Shown: positions 35,815 through 44,789, numbered from the stretch's first letter. The stretch is DNA of 64,000 nucleotides from Shouchella clausii (GCF_002250115.1 NZ_CP019985.1:3100001-3164000), one strand, 5' to 3'. Numbers and translations: made by a program. The notes: generated from the sequence alone by a model not told the origin.

Positions 35815-36210
35815 TTATCCCGGCGTTGGGTGATTAACCATATGATGTGCAGTCAGCCTAAGCCGATGCATCATATAATCACGAATGTCGCCTGATAAAT
35901 GCACGTCGTCCATGGCACGCTCCATACAGGAAAGCCAAGCTTCAGCTTGGACAGGAGAAATGACAAACGGCATATGCCGCGCTCTAAGTCTCGGGTGCCC
36001 AAACTCTTCTGTATAGAGCGGTGGACCGCCGAAAAATTGCGTTAAAAACCGCTTTTGTTTGTATGCTGTATGAGTCAGGTCTTCAGGAAAAAGGTGGCGA
36101 ACGTCTTCATGAGCCGCGATGTAGCGATAAAAAGCATCGACAAGTTCGCTTATCTTTTCTTCCCCACCTAAAGCCTCAAACGGGCTTTGTTCATTTCGTT
36201 GATCAGGCAC
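35815..36210 (-). CDS. yjbI: Group II truncated hemoglobin YjbI
   Basis: This 131-residue 2-on-2 globin has the conserved FEALGGEEKISELVDAFYRYI start, the FFGGPPLYTEEFGHPRLRARHMPF core (with the proximal-His region) and the MMHRLRLTAHHMVNHP C-terminal helix. The GTG at 36210 has AAGGAG nine bases upstream. It is upstream of spxH in a two-gene unit. In B. subtilis YjbI works with YjbH in Spx turnover, and related globins bind oxygen or peroxide. That role is from the literature; the sequence shows only the fold. Confidence 0.93.
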   Translation of the reverse strand: MPDQRNEQSPFEALGGEEKISELVDAFYRYIAAHEDVRHLFPEDLTHTAYKQKRFLTQFFGGPPLYTEEFGHPRLRARHMPFVISPVQAEAWLSCMERAMDDVHLSGDIRDYMMHRLRLTAHHMVNHPTPG

Positions 36211-36367
36211 AAATGGTCTCTCCTTTTCGTTTGCCTAGATCCATTGTAGCAACCATTGTTCCGTTCAGCAAATAATGTGTTTTTAGAGTTAAAAAGAGGA
36301 AATCCTTTCTGTCGATTTTTCGCAAACTTTGTTATAATGGAAGAAGAAAACTGCACGGAGGGGAAAT

Positions 36368-37051
36368 ATGGAAATTTCGTTTTGGCCGCAGGCATACACA
36401 AGCGAACGGGTTTCAACACAAGCGTCGCAAACAGATGAAACGACTTCATTTGCGAAAATGCTCCAATCTGAATGGGACAAAAGCACGCAAATAAGTGCTC
36501 CGCCGCTACAGTTGCCGTTTTTGCTGCCGATGTTGCAGCAGCCGCTGTTTTTAGATGAAAAGAATACATATGAAGATGTGACGACTTTACAAACGAAAGC
36601 AGGAGAAGTCTACAGCCCAGCAGAGCAGAAGGTTGAACAGAGCAAGGGAACAGCGCCAACAAGCAAAGCTGAATCTTATGGACCGCTTATTGAGAGCATT
36701 GCCGCGGAGTTTGGGGTCGACGCTAAACTTGTTAAAGCGGTTATTCAACACGAGTCAAACTTCAATGAAAGAGCGGTAAGCCCTGTAGGAGCTAGTGGAC
36801 TGATGCAATTGATGCCTTCTACGGCTAGAGCGCTAGGTGTTAAATCGATTTTTGATCCTGTTGAAAACATCCGCGGCGGGGTTAAATACTTAAAGCAAAT
36901 GCTAGACCGTTACAACGGCGATGAAGCGTTAGCGCTTGCCGCTTATAACGCTGGTCCAGGAAATGTCGATAAGTATGGCGGTGTCCCACCCTTTAAAGAA
37001 ACACAGAATTATGTTCCAAAAGTGCTTAACACATACCGTAGCTACGCATAA
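36368..37051 (+). CDS. yjbJ: Lytic transglycosylase YjbJ
   Basis: This 227-residue protein has a C-terminal SLT (Slt70-like) lysozyme-fold domain. The catalytic Glu is in VIQHESNFNERAVS near residue 137, followed by GASGLMQLMPSTARALG and NIRGGVKYLKQML, AYNAGPGNVDKYGG. The N-terminal ~110 residues are low-complexity and Pro/Gln-rich with no clear signal peptide, so export may be non-classical, as for its B. subtilis counterpart. TATAAT at 36333-36338 and GGAGGGG before the ATG fit expression as a single gene. It would cleave peptidoglycan glycan strands. Confidence 0.88.
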   Translation: MEISFWPQAYTSERVSTQASQTDETTSFAKMLQSEWDKSTQISAPPLQLPFLLPMLQQPLFLDEKNTYEDVTTLQTKAGEVYSPAEQKVEQSKGTAPTSKAESYGPLIESIAAEFGVDAKLVKAVIQHESNFNERAVSPVGASGLMQLMPSTARALGVKSIFDPVENIRGGVKYLKQMLDRYNGDEALALAAYNAGPGNVDKYGGVPPFKETQNYVPKVLNTYRSYA

Positions 37052-37078
37052 ACGTGCAGCCTTTTTGGCTGCACGTTA
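37052..37078 (+). terminator. Hairpin after yjbJ
   Basis: ACGTGCAGCC and GGCTGCACGT arms; the T-run after the stem is weak (TAACTAT), so termination efficiency is uncertain. Confidence 0.55.
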
Positions 37079-37084
37079 ACTATA

Positions 37085-37126
37085 AAAAATTTGACAAACC
37101 TTTTCTATCAGTCTGATGGAGGTTGT
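37085..37126 (-). repeat. Remnant of the dispersed 3'-UTR repeat, acting as a terminator-like hairpin (copy 6)
   Basis: On the minus strand, downstream of yjbK, it reads TTGACAACCTCCATCAGACT, then GATAGAAAAGGTTTGTCAA and a T-run. The TCAGACTGATAGAAAA core is the left terminus of the repeat family. The outer TTGACAACC and GGTTTGTCAA arms now form a terminator-like hairpin. The rest of the element is absent. Confidence 0.5.
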
Positions 37127-37221
37127 CAATAAAAACGTTGATTGGCGAAGATGTGAGTTGAACGGGCTCCGCGTTTCTCTTCCCTCATCTTTTTGTGGGA
37201 GAAATGCTCCTCCATTTTGTT

Positions 37222-37785
37222 TTATTGTGTTGCTTGCTCGTAAAAACGGGCAACTTTGTTTTTCGCTCGTATGAATGGCACGTCAGCTTCTGCGAGTAGT
37301 TGGGTAAGGATGGATTCGGCGTGCGCAAGTGACTGCCCCTCATATTCAATTTCAAAATCTTCAGTTCCTGCATATACGCTATGGTCTAAGCATAGCACTC
37401 CCCCTTTATAAGGCACCTCCATTCTATAGGTCGTTAACGATCCAAAGTGGCGAATGGTAGGAATCGTCCCAATGAGCTCTTTAATGGCGGATTGAACTTC
37501 TCCTTCAGGAAGCGTTCCACTTAGGAGCAACTGTTCATCGCTTTTGGTGAGAGGCTGGTGTGTCTCCAACAGTCCACCATTTGCTGGCGCTTTTAACGTA
37601 AAGACGGACGCGTCTTTTTTTCTGCGGACTCGTAGGGCTGCCCCTGCGCTCTTTAATGCAAAGTCAGCCGTATCATAGTAATCATTTTGCTGTTTTTCTG
37701 CGTTTGTGCTGAATTTTTCGGTTAACTGGCGATAGGCAGCTTCACTAAGCATTGATTTTGCTTCATACTCGATTTCTTTAACCAT
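37222..37785 (-). CDS. yjbK: CYTH-domain protein YjbK
   Basis: This 187-residue protein of the CYTH (triphosphate tunnel) family has the signature ExExK visible as E-Y-E-A-K at the N-terminus. Basic strands RVRRKKD, EVPYKGGVLCLDHSVYAG and the acidic EDFEIEYEG line the tunnel. CYTH proteins hydrolyse triphosphates or bind polyphosphate; the B. subtilis substrate is unsettled. GGGGA precedes the ATG at 37785; a much longer upstream frame has no start context. Divergent from yjbL and close to the alarmone synthetase and NAD kinase genes, as in B. subtilis. Confidence 0.88.
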   Translation of the reverse strand: MVKEIEYEAKSMLSEAAYRQLTEKFSTNAEKQQNDYYDTADFALKSAGAALRVRRKKDASVFTLKAPANGGLLETHQPLTKSDEQLLLSGTLPEGEVQSAIKELIGTIPTIRHFGSLTTYRMEVPYKGGVLCLDHSVYAGTEDFEIEYEGQSLAHAESILTQLLAEADVPFIRAKNKVARFYEQATQ

Positions 37786-37912
37786 GGTCGTTCCCCATTT
37801 CTGCGATTTTCGTTCCTTATTATACGTAGATTGGCGTCCTTCTGCAAAACGTGGGTTTTCAGGACGTTTTGTGTTACACTGATTACGGAAAAAGCAGCTT
37901 TGGGGGAGAAGG

Positions 37913-38287
37913 ATGAAACAGTATAAAGTATCGGCCATCGAAGTGGACGAAGAAGCGAGCACTGTAGAACTAGAAGAGGAAATAGACGCACAATTGGCGG
38001 CACGATTAAAACCAGGGAAGCGCGTGCTCGTCGATTCTGACCAATATGCTTTTATTTACATTCTTGAAGATGAGGAAGCCTTTTACGCGATCCGTTTTGA
38101 AAAGAACGTTTGGCCAGCACTAAATGAAGCGCACACATTAAAAACGAGTTATTATGTCAAGCTTAATGAACATACTCGTCTTGCGCTTGTCGATATGGAG
38201 GAAGAGCTGGTATTTCTTCTAGAGAACATTCGTGGTAATGGGAATTATGGAGAGGCCTTTGAACAAGCAGTGAACGACGCATTTTAG
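37913..38287 (+). CDS. yjbL: YjbL-like protein (UPF0738)
   Basis: This 124-residue acidic cytosolic protein starts MKQYKVSAIEVDEEASTVEL and contains AYAFIYI-like and FVLLENIRGNGNYGEAFEQA-like segments matching YjbL in position and length. GGGGGAGAAGG lies upstream of the ATG. No catalytic residues are recognised. It is the first gene of yjbL-relQ-nadK-rluD, all on the plus strand with short gaps (21 bp to the next start), so it is probably co-transcribed with alarmone metabolism. Function unknown. Confidence 0.75.
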   Translation: MKQYKVSAIEVDEEASTVELEEEIDAQLAARLKPGKRVLVDSDQYAFIYILEDEEAFYAIRFEKNVWPALNEAHTLKTSYYVKLNEHTRLALVDMEEELVFLLENIRGNGNYGEAFEQAVNDAF

Positions 38288-38308
38288 TTTTATTAAGAGG
38301 TGGAGCTT

Positions 38309-38932
38309 TTGGACTGGGATGCTTTTTTAACACCGTATAAACAGGCTGTTGAAGAGTTGAAAGTGAAATTTAAAGGGGCGAGGGAACAGTACCAAAAAAC
38401 GTCGCTGCATACACCAATTGAATTTGTAACGGGACGTGTGAAGCCCGTATCGAGCATATTAAACAAAGCGGCGCGCAAGCAAATTCCCCTCGAACAGCTG
38501 GCTGATAAGATGCAAGATTTGGCTGGCGTTCGCATTGTCACTCAATTTGTCGAGGATATAGACAAAGTCATTGAGCTCATGCGTGCCCGCTCCGATTTTG
38601 AAATCATTTCCGAACGAGACTACATACAAAAGAAGAAACCGAGTGGGTATCGGTCATACCACTTAATACTTCGCTATCCTGTTCAGATGATTGAAGGGGA
38701 AAAGAAAGTCCTTGTTGAATTGCAAATCCGCACACTGTCGATGAATTTTTGGGCTACGATTGAACATTCACTGCGCTATAAATATAGCGGTGAAATACCG
38801 GAAGACATCAACATGCGTTTGCAGCGGGCTGCAGAAGCTGCCTTTTGGCTCGATGAGGAAATGTCGATCATCCGTGATGAAGTACAAGAAGCTCAGCGAA
38901 TTATAACCGCAAAACAACAGCAAAGCCGCTGA
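38309..38932 (+). CDS. relQ: Small alarmone synthetase RelQ/YjbM
   Basis: This ~207-residue (p)ppGpp synthetase starts near [16 protein letters not shown]. It has the synthetase motifs [43 protein letters not shown] and [19 protein letters not shown]. It matches B. subtilis YjbM (SasB/RelQ) in sequence pattern, length and position before nadK. The TTG at 38309 has GAGGTGGAG three bases upstream; the GTG at 38300 is the alternative and adds three residues. It is the second small synthetase in this window, the other (23.0-23.8 kb) being of RelP type. Confidence 0.93.
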   Translation: MDWDAFLTPYKQAVEELKVKFKGAREQYQKTSLHTPIEFVTGRVKPVSSILNKAARKQIPLEQLADKMQDLAGVRIVTQFVEDIDKVIELMRARSDFEIISERDYIQKKKPSGYRSYHLILRYPVQMIEGEKKVLVELQIRTLSMNFWATIEHSLRYKYSGEIPEDINMRLQRAAEAAFWLDEEMSIIRDEVQEAQRIITAKQQQSR

Positions 38933-38952
38933 TAGCAAGGAGTGAAATAATT

Positions 38953-39756
38953 TTGAAGTTTACGGTTGCCTCGCGAGGGGATACACTCTCAGATGAATTA
39001 TGCGATACGATAAAAACACGGCTTCTTGCTGCCGATTTGGCACATGACAGCGATAAACCGGATATCGTCATTACGGTGGGAGGAGATGGAACGTTTTTAG
39101 AGGCATTCCATTCTTATGCACACCGGCTAGAGGAAACCGCTTTTGTAGGCATCCACACTGGCCATCTCGGTTTTTATGCTGACTGGGTTCCTGAAGAAAC
39201 AGAGCATTTAATTACCCATATCATCAAGACGCCGTTTCAGATTGTCGAATACCCTTTGCTTGAAGTGATCATCCGCTATCGGGGCGGCCAAAGAGAGCCG
39301 AGGCGTCATTTAGCCCTCAACGAAAGTACGATTAAAAGTACCGAAGGATCACTCGTTTGCACAGTTGAGATTAAGGGAGAGGCGTTTGAGACATTTCGGG
39401 GCGATGGCTTGTGCATGTCCACGCCTTCAGGGAGCACTGCTTACAATAAGGCGCTAGGGGGAGCAATATTGCATCCGTCCCTTGCATCGATTCAGCTATC
39501 GGAAATGGCTTCGATTAATAACCGTATTTATCGGACGCTCGGATCACCTCTAGTGTTGCCTCAGCATCATACGTGTTTGTTGAAACTGTTAAATGATGTG
39601 TCCGTCCAAGTTACCATCGATCATTTTAATGTACCGGTGTTTGCAGAAAATGTCGATACGATCCAAGTCCGTGTCGCAGAAGAGAAAGTTCGTTTCGCCC
39701 GTTTTCGGCCATTTCCTTTTTGGAAGCGGGTGAAGGAGGCCTTTATTAGTGAGTAA
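38953..39756 (+). CDS. nadK: NAD kinase
   Basis: This 267-residue kinase phosphorylates NAD to NADP. The GGDGT motif is present in [15 protein letters not shown] near residue 39, along with the conserved GHLGFY, NESTIKS and [16 protein letters not shown] segments. The TTG at 38953 is set by AAGGAG ten bases upstream. It lies 20 bp after the alarmone synthetase gene and overlaps rluD by 8 bp. The order yjbM-nadK-yjbO is as in B. subtilis, so these are one transcription unit. Confidence 0.95.
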   Translation: MKFTVASRGDTLSDELCDTIKTRLLAADLAHDSDKPDIVITVGGDGTFLEAFHSYAHRLEETAFVGIHTGHLGFYADWVPEETEHLITHIIKTPFQIVEYPLLEVIIRYRGGQREPRRHLALNESTIKSTEGSLVCTVEIKGEAFETFRGDGLCMSTPSGSTAYNKALGGAILHPSLASIQLSEMASINNRIYRTLGSPLVLPQHHTCLLKLLNDVSVQVTIDHFNVPVFAENVDTIQVRVAEEKVRFARFRPFPFWKRVKEAFISE

Positions 39757-40654
39757 TCTGACTTTTTCATGGCGCGTCGATGAAGGCGCGCCCCTGCTAT
39801 TACGGACGTTTTTGCGTGAAAAAAAACAAGTGTCGAAGCGGCTTTTGGCAGCTGTGAAATTTAAAGGCGGGCTTTTGCGGGTGAACGAGATAGAAGCAAC
39901 GGTGCGCCACGTTGTGAAAACAGGGGATTTAGTGACAATGGTGCTACCGCCTGAATCGCCTAGCCCAAGTTTACAACCTGAACAGCTTTTATTCGGCATC
40001 CCTTATGAAGATGAGCATATGCTCGTTGCCGATAAACCAGGACATATGGCGACGATTCCTTCTCGAGATAGACCAGGAGGTTCCCTTGCCAATGGAGTGC
40101 TCCACTATTACAAACAGCAGCAACTGCAGGCAACGTTTCATGCTGTCAACCGCCTTGACCGTGGCACAAGTGGGCTGCTGATTGTCGCCAAGCATCGTTA
40201 CGCCCATGATTTGCTATCTCGGCTGCAGCAAAAAGGGGGCGTTAAGCGTTGTTATAAAGCGCTTGTAACAGGGGTACTTTCAGAAAAAGTGGGCATTATT
40301 GATGCTCCAATTGACAGAAAGCCTGGAAGCATTATTGAACGAGAAGTGGGGCCAGGTGGCAAATCAGCCATAACCCACTACAAAGTGGAAGCAGAATCAA
40401 ACACACACAGCTTAGTGTCTTTGCAGCTTGAAACGGGCAGGACACACCAAATCCGCGTCCATTTTGCTTACATAGGCCACCCACTTGTCGGCGATGGGCT
40501 ATATGGAGATCATGACGAGGGGTTGTCCCACCAAGCACTGCATTGCGATCATGTGGCATTTACGCATCCGTTTACAGACGAAGTACTTTATGTCGAAAAA
40601 AGCTTGCCGAAGGAATGGCGTCCATTCGTTGAGTGCATGCATCCCATTCATTGA
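39749..40654 (+). CDS. yjbO: Pseudouridine synthase, RluA/RluD family (YjbO)
   Basis: This 301-residue protein has a short N-terminal S4-like RNA-binding part ([18 protein letters not shown]) and the RluA catalytic core. The aspartate is in [19 protein letters not shown] near residue 136, with [22 protein letters not shown] downstream. It converts uridines in rRNA or tRNA to pseudouridine; the exact sites are unknown. The GTG at 39749 overlaps the nadK stop region by 8 bp, indicating coupling. In B. subtilis prpE and thiamine genes follow; here fabI comes next. Confidence 0.93.
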   Translation: MSNLTFSWRVDEGAPLLLRTFLREKKQVSKRLLAAVKFKGGLLRVNEIEATVRHVVKTGDLVTMVLPPESPSPSLQPEQLLFGIPYEDEHMLVADKPGHMATIPSRDRPGGSLANGVLHYYKQQQLQATFHAVNRLDRGTSGLLIVAKHRYAHDLLSRLQQKGGVKRCYKALVTGVLSEKVGIIDAPIDRKPGSIIEREVGPGGKSAITHYKVEAESNTHSLVSLQLETGRTHQIRVHFAYIGHPLVGDGLYGDHDEGLSHQALHCDHVAFTHPFTDEVLYVEKSLPKEWRPFVECMHPIH

Positions 40655-40734
40655 AGAGGTTCCTTTGTATGGCAGGAATCAAGACAGGAAACGCGAATTT
40701 TGCATAGTACCTTGTTAGACATTGTGATAAACTA

Positions 40735-40751
40735 TTAGTACCTGATAATAA
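40735..40751 (+). promoter_or_regulatory. FapR operator upstream of fabI
   Basis: TTAGTACCTGATAATAA matches the FapR palindrome closely. A -35-like TTGTTA at 40712-40717 with a weak -10 and a second overlapping candidate (TTGTGA/GATAAT) surround it. It puts fabI under the same regulator as fabH-fabF. Confidence 0.85.
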
Positions 40752-40768
40752 AATGGGAGTGATAACAA

Positions 40769-41548
40769 TTGAAAGCAATTGATTTGTCGAACCGTACATA
40801 CGTAGTGATGGGTGTCGCGAATAAACGCAGTATTGCTTGGGCGATTGCTCAAGCGCTAGCAGGAGCAGGAGCAAACTTGGTGTTTACTTACGCTGGAGAA
40901 AGACTAGAAAAAAATGTCCGTTCTCTTGCTGAAACGCTCGAAGGGGAGCATCTTGTTTTGCCATGCGATATTACGAACGATGAAGAGATTGACAAAGCAT
41001 TTAACGAAATTAAAGAGAAAGCCGGCGTCATTCACGGACTTGCCCATTGTATTGCATTTGCAAACAAGGAAGAGCTGGAAGGCGAATATTTAAATGTCAC
41101 ACGTGATGGCTACTTGCTCGCTCAAAACGTTAGTGCTTATTCATTGACCGCTGTAGCCAAAGCCGCCCGTCCGTTGATGAGCGAAGGGGGAAGCATTATT
41201 ACAATGACTTACCTAGGTGGGGAGAAAGTTGTCCGCAATTATAACGTAATGGGTGTAGCCAAAGCCGCATTGGACGCCAGCGTAAAGTATTTAGCAAACG
41301 ATCTAGGGAAAGACGGCATTCGTGTCAATGCCATTTCGGCTGGACCAATTCGGACATTGGCAGCGAAGGGGATTGGCGGTTTCAATAATGTTCTTAAGGA
41401 AATTGAAGAGCGGGCCCCATTGCGGAAAACGACTACCCAAGAAGAAGTAGGCGATGCCGCTCTATTTCTTGCAAGTGATTTAGCACGAGGCATTACCGGA
41501 GAAATTCTTCATGTAGACAGTGGCTATAATATTCTTTCACTTGCTTAA
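40769..41548 (+). CDS. fabI: Enoyl-ACP reductase (NADH)
   Basis: This 259-residue SDR-type reductase performs the last step of each fatty-acid elongation cycle and is the triclosan target. The N-terminal MGVANKRSIAWAIAQALA cofactor loop and the Tyr-x6-Lys catalytic pair in YNVMGVAKAALDAS are intact. The TTG at 40769 follows GGGAGTGATAACAA. It stands alone between rluD and a spore-related gene, behind a FapR box and before a strong terminator. Confidence 0.96.
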   Translation: MKAIDLSNRTYVVMGVANKRSIAWAIAQALAGAGANLVFTYAGERLEKNVRSLAETLEGEHLVLPCDITNDEEIDKAFNEIKEKAGVIHGLAHCIAFANKEELEGEYLNVTRDGYLLAQNVSAYSLTAVAKAARPLMSEGGSIITMTYLGGEKVVRNYNVMGVAKAALDASVKYLANDLGKDGIRVNAISAGPIRTLAAKGIGGFNNVLKEIEERAPLRKTTTQEEVGDAALFLASDLARGITGEILHVDSGYNILSLA

Positions 41549-41552
41549 TATT

Positions 41553-41593
41553 AAAAAAGCAGCGCTCATCATTGATGCTAGCGCTGCTTTTTT
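41553..41593 (+). terminator. fabI terminator
   Basis: AAAGCAGCGCT and AGCGCTGCTTT arms followed by a T-run. Confidence 0.9.
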
Positions 41594-41673
41594 TTATTCA
41601 TTTTCAATTTATACATAAGGCACAGCACACGTTCATAATCATGTCTATTATGGGCAGAAAGGATTTCGTATCA

Positions 41674-42024
41674 ATGATCTCACCATTTGAATGGATCGTG
41701 CTTGCTTTTGCGACTTACCGCTTTACACGTTTGCTCGTATGGGATGATATTACCGCATGGCTTAGGCGCCCGTTTATTAAAGAAACAGAAATGTTAGAAG
41801 AAAATGGGGAAAAGGTGTTGTATTTAGAAGGCAAGGGGAGAGGGCTGCGCAAGTGGGTAGGAAGCCTACTATCCTGTTATTGGTGTACAGGTGTTTGGGT
41901 TGCACTATTCTTTTATGGTGGATATGTTTTTTTTCCACTGTTATTTTGGCCACTAGCCGTTTTTTTTTCCATTGCTGCTGTGGCAGCAATTTTGGAAACG
42001 ATGACAAGAAAGTTGGAACAATAG
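41674..42024 (+). CDS. yjcA: DUF1360 membrane protein, YjcA-like
   Basis: This ~116-residue membrane protein has the DUF1360 pattern VLAFATYRFTRLLVWDDI at the N-terminus, the middle GLRKWVGSLLSCYWCTGVWVA with the conserved C-x-x-C-T-G-x-W and a long C-terminal hydrophobic region. B. subtilis YjcA is sporulation-associated and lies after fabI and the cot genes. AGAAAGGA lies ten bases before the ATG at 41674; an upstream ATG at 41641 has poorer context. Its place beside the coat cluster supports a spore role, inferred only. Confidence 0.8.
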   Translation: MISPFEWIVLAFATYRFTRLLVWDDITAWLRRPFIKETEMLEENGEKVLYLEGKGRGLRKWVGSLLSCYWCTGVWVALFFYGGYVFFPLLFWPLAVFFSIAAVAAILETMTRKLEQ

Positions 42025-42057
42025 GGGAGTGCCACATAGGCAACGCCCCTTTTTTGT
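42023..42057 (+). terminator. Terminator after yjcA
   Basis: AGGGG...GCC and GGC...CCCCT arms followed by TTTTTTG. Confidence 0.75.
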
Positions 42058-42216
42058 GCATAAAAAGGATAAATGGCCATACATGAAAGAAAGCTTGGCA
42101 TAAGATGGTTTTGCATTCACTAAAAAATAGTTCTCTTTAAGCGTACAATAGGCTGCCAATCTGTTAGGGCTATAGAAGCAAAATGAACTATTTTCCGCTT
42201 AATGGGTAACAACCAT

Positions 42217-42966
42217 CTATCCTTTAATCCCTTTAAAAAGAATAAAGGGAGGAATGGTTTTTTCATCTTTCCATTTTAGGCCGTACTCGTCTTCAACACG
42301 TTGAATCGTCTTAGCGGGAACGCTTTGTAGCGTCGGTTGTTGTGTTTCGATTTCAACAAAGCCGTTGTTAACGAGCAATGTTTCATACGTTTTTTCTGGC
42401 CAATGGTAATCTTCAATTAGCAATTGGTTTCCTCCCCAACGCAATTCTTTTTGAATGATATCGCCTCGTTTGTAGGTTTTGCCTTTTTCGCCGATACGGC
42501 ATGTGGAAAAAACATGACCTGTGGAATTAGGATTGGTATCTAGCAGCACAAATGGAGCGCCTGGTTTTAATACACGGTATACTTCTCGCAAAATATGGTT
42601 TAGTACTGCTTCATCCCCAATCGTAATGAAAACGAAACAGGAAAAAGCACCGTCAATGGAGTTGTCATCTAAAAAAGCGAGTTTTGGGTCTTTCACTAAA
42701 CGATAATGCACGTTTTTATGGTCGTGTTTCTTGGAAGCAAGCTGAATCATTTCCGCCGATTGGTCGACGGCAATCACGGTCGCGGAAAACAACTCAGCAA
42801 AGCGCGTTGCGATTTTGCCTGGTCCACAGCCAAAGTCAAGAATGGTCTGGCGCTCGTCTTTGTCAAAATGGGTAAAGACAAATTGATATCCTAATAGTTG
42901 CTCTAAAATGTCATTATAGGCTTCGTATTTTTCTGCTACTTCCTTTTGAAAGAAAAAATCAGTCAT
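42217..42966 (-). CDS. Class I SAM-dependent methyltransferase
   Basis: This ~249-residue Rossmann-type methyltransferase has motif I ILDFGCGPGKIATRFAE near residue 46, motif II VIAVDQSAEMIQLA, then DGAFSCFVFITIGDE and LKPGAPFVLLDTNP. The fold is of the UbiE/methyltransf_11 type that acts on small molecules, and no substrate can be deduced. GGAGGTG lies nine bases before the ATG at 42966; the longer frame upstream is rejected. It is a solitary gene between yjcA and the spore-coat-type genes. Confidence 0.85.
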   Translation of the reverse strand: MTDFFFQKEVAEKYEAYNDILEQLLGYQFVFTHFDKDERQTILDFGCGPGKIATRFAELFSATVIAVDQSAEMIQLASKKHDHKNVHYRLVKDPKLAFLDDNSIDGAFSCFVFITIGDEAVLNHILREVYRVLKPGAPFVLLDTNPNSTGHVFSTCRIGEKGKTYKRGDIIQKELRWGGNQLLIEDYHWPEKTYETLLVNNGFVEIETQQPTLQSVPAKTIQRVEDEYGLKWKDEKTIPPFILFKGIKG

Positions 42967-43049
42967 CCCTCTACACCTCCTAGTAAACATAGTTATATGC
43001 TTGGAATTAAAAGAGTGTGCCATCGCAGAAGGTGGAAACAGGTAAAAAT

Positions 43050-43083
43050 AAAAGAAAAACCAGGCTAAAAAAAGCCTGATTTA
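43050..43083 (-). terminator. Terminator of the coiled-coil/beta protein gene
   Basis: On the minus strand ATCAGGCT-N5-AGCCTGGT followed by TTTTCTTTTATTTTT. Confidence 0.75.
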
Positions 43084-43092
43084 AAAAAGCAG

Positions 43093-43797
43093 CTATACAA
43101 GGGTGAAAGCGATCGCATTCAAAGCAGGGATTCCTTGTGGATGTTCGTCGCCGTATACAAACCCGTTCACTTGCATCGCCACAGAGCTTGTTGCTGCCAT
43201 AGGCAATTGAATTTCAAAATTAGAAAACATAACCGTTGATAAGGCAGGAATTTCCGCTGCTTTTGGCTTCAGCCAATACTGGCCCGTTTCTTTTGCTTGG
43301 GCATCGCCGCTTTCTTCTAAAAAAGACCAGCCATCGCTTTCATTCATTTGGGCAACATGGTCTTTAGGCGCACGGGGGCGGTTGATTTTCCCAGTCAAAT
43401 TAGCCAATTCCGGTTTATTAAAGGCAAGGCAAATGATAGGAGTGGACAGTGGCGCCGTGCCTTTATTTTCGATAACAAAATGTCCCTTTACAAGCACTGT
43501 TTCATCTTCTTCGAAAGTGGAAGGCGCTAGAATGGAATACGAAAAATAAGGGACGATGATCGCTTGCCTCGTAGGATTTTGCTCGTAGTCGTTCGCGCCG
43601 CTGTTTTTTTCAGCTTGGAGCGCCAATTCTTCCAGCCGATCGGTCAATCCATCGATAATTCGCTTTTGTTCAAGCAATTTCTTCTCCTGCTGACGAAGCA
43701 GCCGTTCATTTTTTACAGTTTCAGAACGATAGTGCAATATTCGTTGCTTTAGTTGAATATGTTCTTTATGAACGTTTGTTTTTTGGTTATAAGACAT
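43093..43797 (-). CDS. Putative spore-surface protein with N-terminal coiled coil
   Basis: This 234-residue protein has residues ~8-70 forming a charged coiled coil (HIQLKQRILHYRSETVKNER, then LLRQQEKKLLEQKRIIDGL). The rest is beta-rich with ETVLVKGHFVIENKGTAPLS, suggestive of an immunoglobulin-like fold. No signal peptide or membrane helix. I do not recognise the family. AAGGAGG precedes the ATG at 43797. On the minus strand CATACAATA (43864-43872) fits a sigma-K -10, though no good -35 is seen. Next to a Cys-rich coat-like gene and opposite cotW/cotX-like genes, it is inferred to be a coat or exosporium component. Confidence 0.6.
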   Translation of the reverse strand: MSYNQKTNVHKEHIQLKQRILHYRSETVKNERLLRQQEKKLLEQKRIIDGLTDRLEELALQAEKNSGANDYEQNPTRQAIIVPYFSYSILAPSTFEEDETVLVKGHFVIENKGTAPLSTPIICLAFNKPELANLTGKINRPRAPKDHVAQMNESDGWSFLEESGDAQAKETGQYWLKPKAAEIPALSTVMFSNFEIQLPMAATSSVAMQVNGFVYGDEHPQGIPALNAIAFTLV

Positions 43798-43892
43798 AGA
43801 CGCCTCCTTAAAAAGTCGGACATAGAAAACAAGTCTGGTAATACAGACTACGCGGCATCTCGTTATTGTATGTATGGCTGATTGATTTGCGA

Positions 43893-43926
43893 AGAGAAAA
43901 TCCGAGCCGTCGTGAAACGGCTCGGT
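43893..43926 (-). terminator. Terminator after the Cys-rich gene
   Basis: CGAGCCGT and ACGGCTCG arms; on the minus strand followed by GATTTTCTCTT. Confidence 0.65.
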
Positions 43927-43940
43927 TGCAAAAGGGGAGA

Positions 43941-44654
43941 TTAGGAAGCGGATTTTGAATGGCTTTTGCTTTTTTTGCCAGGAAATAGAGTCGGGCATTG
44001 TGGTGGGAATTTCGTTTCTTTGCAAAGAACATCGCTGATAGGAAATTCCAACCGAGGTTTGCAATATGCCGCTTCAATTTCCAGCAAAACGTCAGCTAAT
44101 ACATGGACATCTAGGCAGAAGGAGAAAGAAAGGTCCAGCTGCATATAAGAGCCGTCAAAGATAAGTTCAGCATCACATTGACCTGCTGTGACGAAAGCGC
44201 ACACTTCAGTGCCTTCTGGCGCGCATAAGTAGAACGTTTCGACTTTTGTAAATTCAAATGGCTCACATGACGTACAAATATGGTTGCCAGCTTCGTCGTA
44301 TAGGTCTACATCGACGGAGACTTTAATGAGAATCTTCACTTTCTCAAGCGTAACCTCTTCGCCATTTGGCATGCAAACTTCTACTTGCGTTCTGTGATGC
44401 GGATCAGTCACTTCCTTCGTATAAATATCGGACTCGATCACCCGGCAGACGGCTTCACATTTCGGGAATTGTTTAATAAACTCTGTAAACGATTCTGCCT
44501 CGCTGTCCCTGCATTTAAACAGTTCGGACAAATCACTGCCGGATTTATTTCCTTCATGGTAGCATGCCGTTGGCAAATCGACTTGGCGTGTGACCCAGTC
44601 GAACACTTTAGGGACACTAATGCATACATTATGCTTTTCGTGATCTGTGCTCAT
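43941..44654 (-). CDS. Cysteine-rich putative spore coat/exosporium protein
   Basis: This 237-residue protein is rich in Cys spread over its length, including a CTSC pair, with mixed beta-strand pattern (VKILIKVSVDVDLYDEAGNH, FEFTKVETFYLCAPEGTEV) and a Lys/Ser tail GKKSKSHSKSAS. No signal peptide. It resembles in style the Cys-rich crust and exosporium proteins (CotY/CotZ, CsxC-like), but I cannot assign a family. AAGGAGG precedes the ATG. A near-perfect sigma-K promoter lies upstream (CATACTATA at 44726-44734, AC 16 bp before it), which supports late mother-cell expression and disulfide-linked spore-surface assembly. Confidence 0.65.
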   Translation of the reverse strand: MSTDHEKHNVCISVPKVFDWVTRQVDLPTACYHEGNKSGSDLSELFKCRDSEAESFTEFIKQFPKCEAVCRVIESDIYTKEVTDPHHRTQVEVCMPNGEEVTLEKVKILIKVSVDVDLYDEAGNHICTSCEPFEFTKVETFYLCAPEGTEVCAFVTAGQCDAELIFDGSYMQLDLSFSFCLDVHVLADVLLEIEAAYCKPRLEFPISDVLCKETKFPPQCPTLFPGKKSKSHSKSAS

Positions 44655-44725
44655 GCATAAACCTCCTTATGATTTCCTAGCGTGGTTTTCTCTCTTTGTG
44701 CCCTAACTAGGTGTTCAGGCTACTG

Positions 44726-44752
44726 TATAGTATGAATGGCCAGTAAAAATGT
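44726..44752 (-). promoter_or_regulatory. Sigma-K-type promoter of the Cys-rich gene
   Basis: Minus strand: AC (44752-44751), 16 bp, CATACTATA (44734-44726), fitting AC-N16/17-CATANNNTA. Confidence 0.65.
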
Positions 44753-44789
44753 GCAGCCTGATATAAATTATTTTCGGGCTCCTATCCGT

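Noticed and set aside
36168-36662. Minus-strand ORF of 164 aa opposite yjbJ
   Set aside because: Shadow of yjbJ and its leader; the SLT-domain frame is the real one.
43808-44077. Minus-strand extension of the coiled-coil gene up to 44064 and an 89-aa ORF
   Set aside because: AAGGAGG and an ATG at 43797 give a clean start; the upstream part overlaps the Cys-rich gene and reads as noise.
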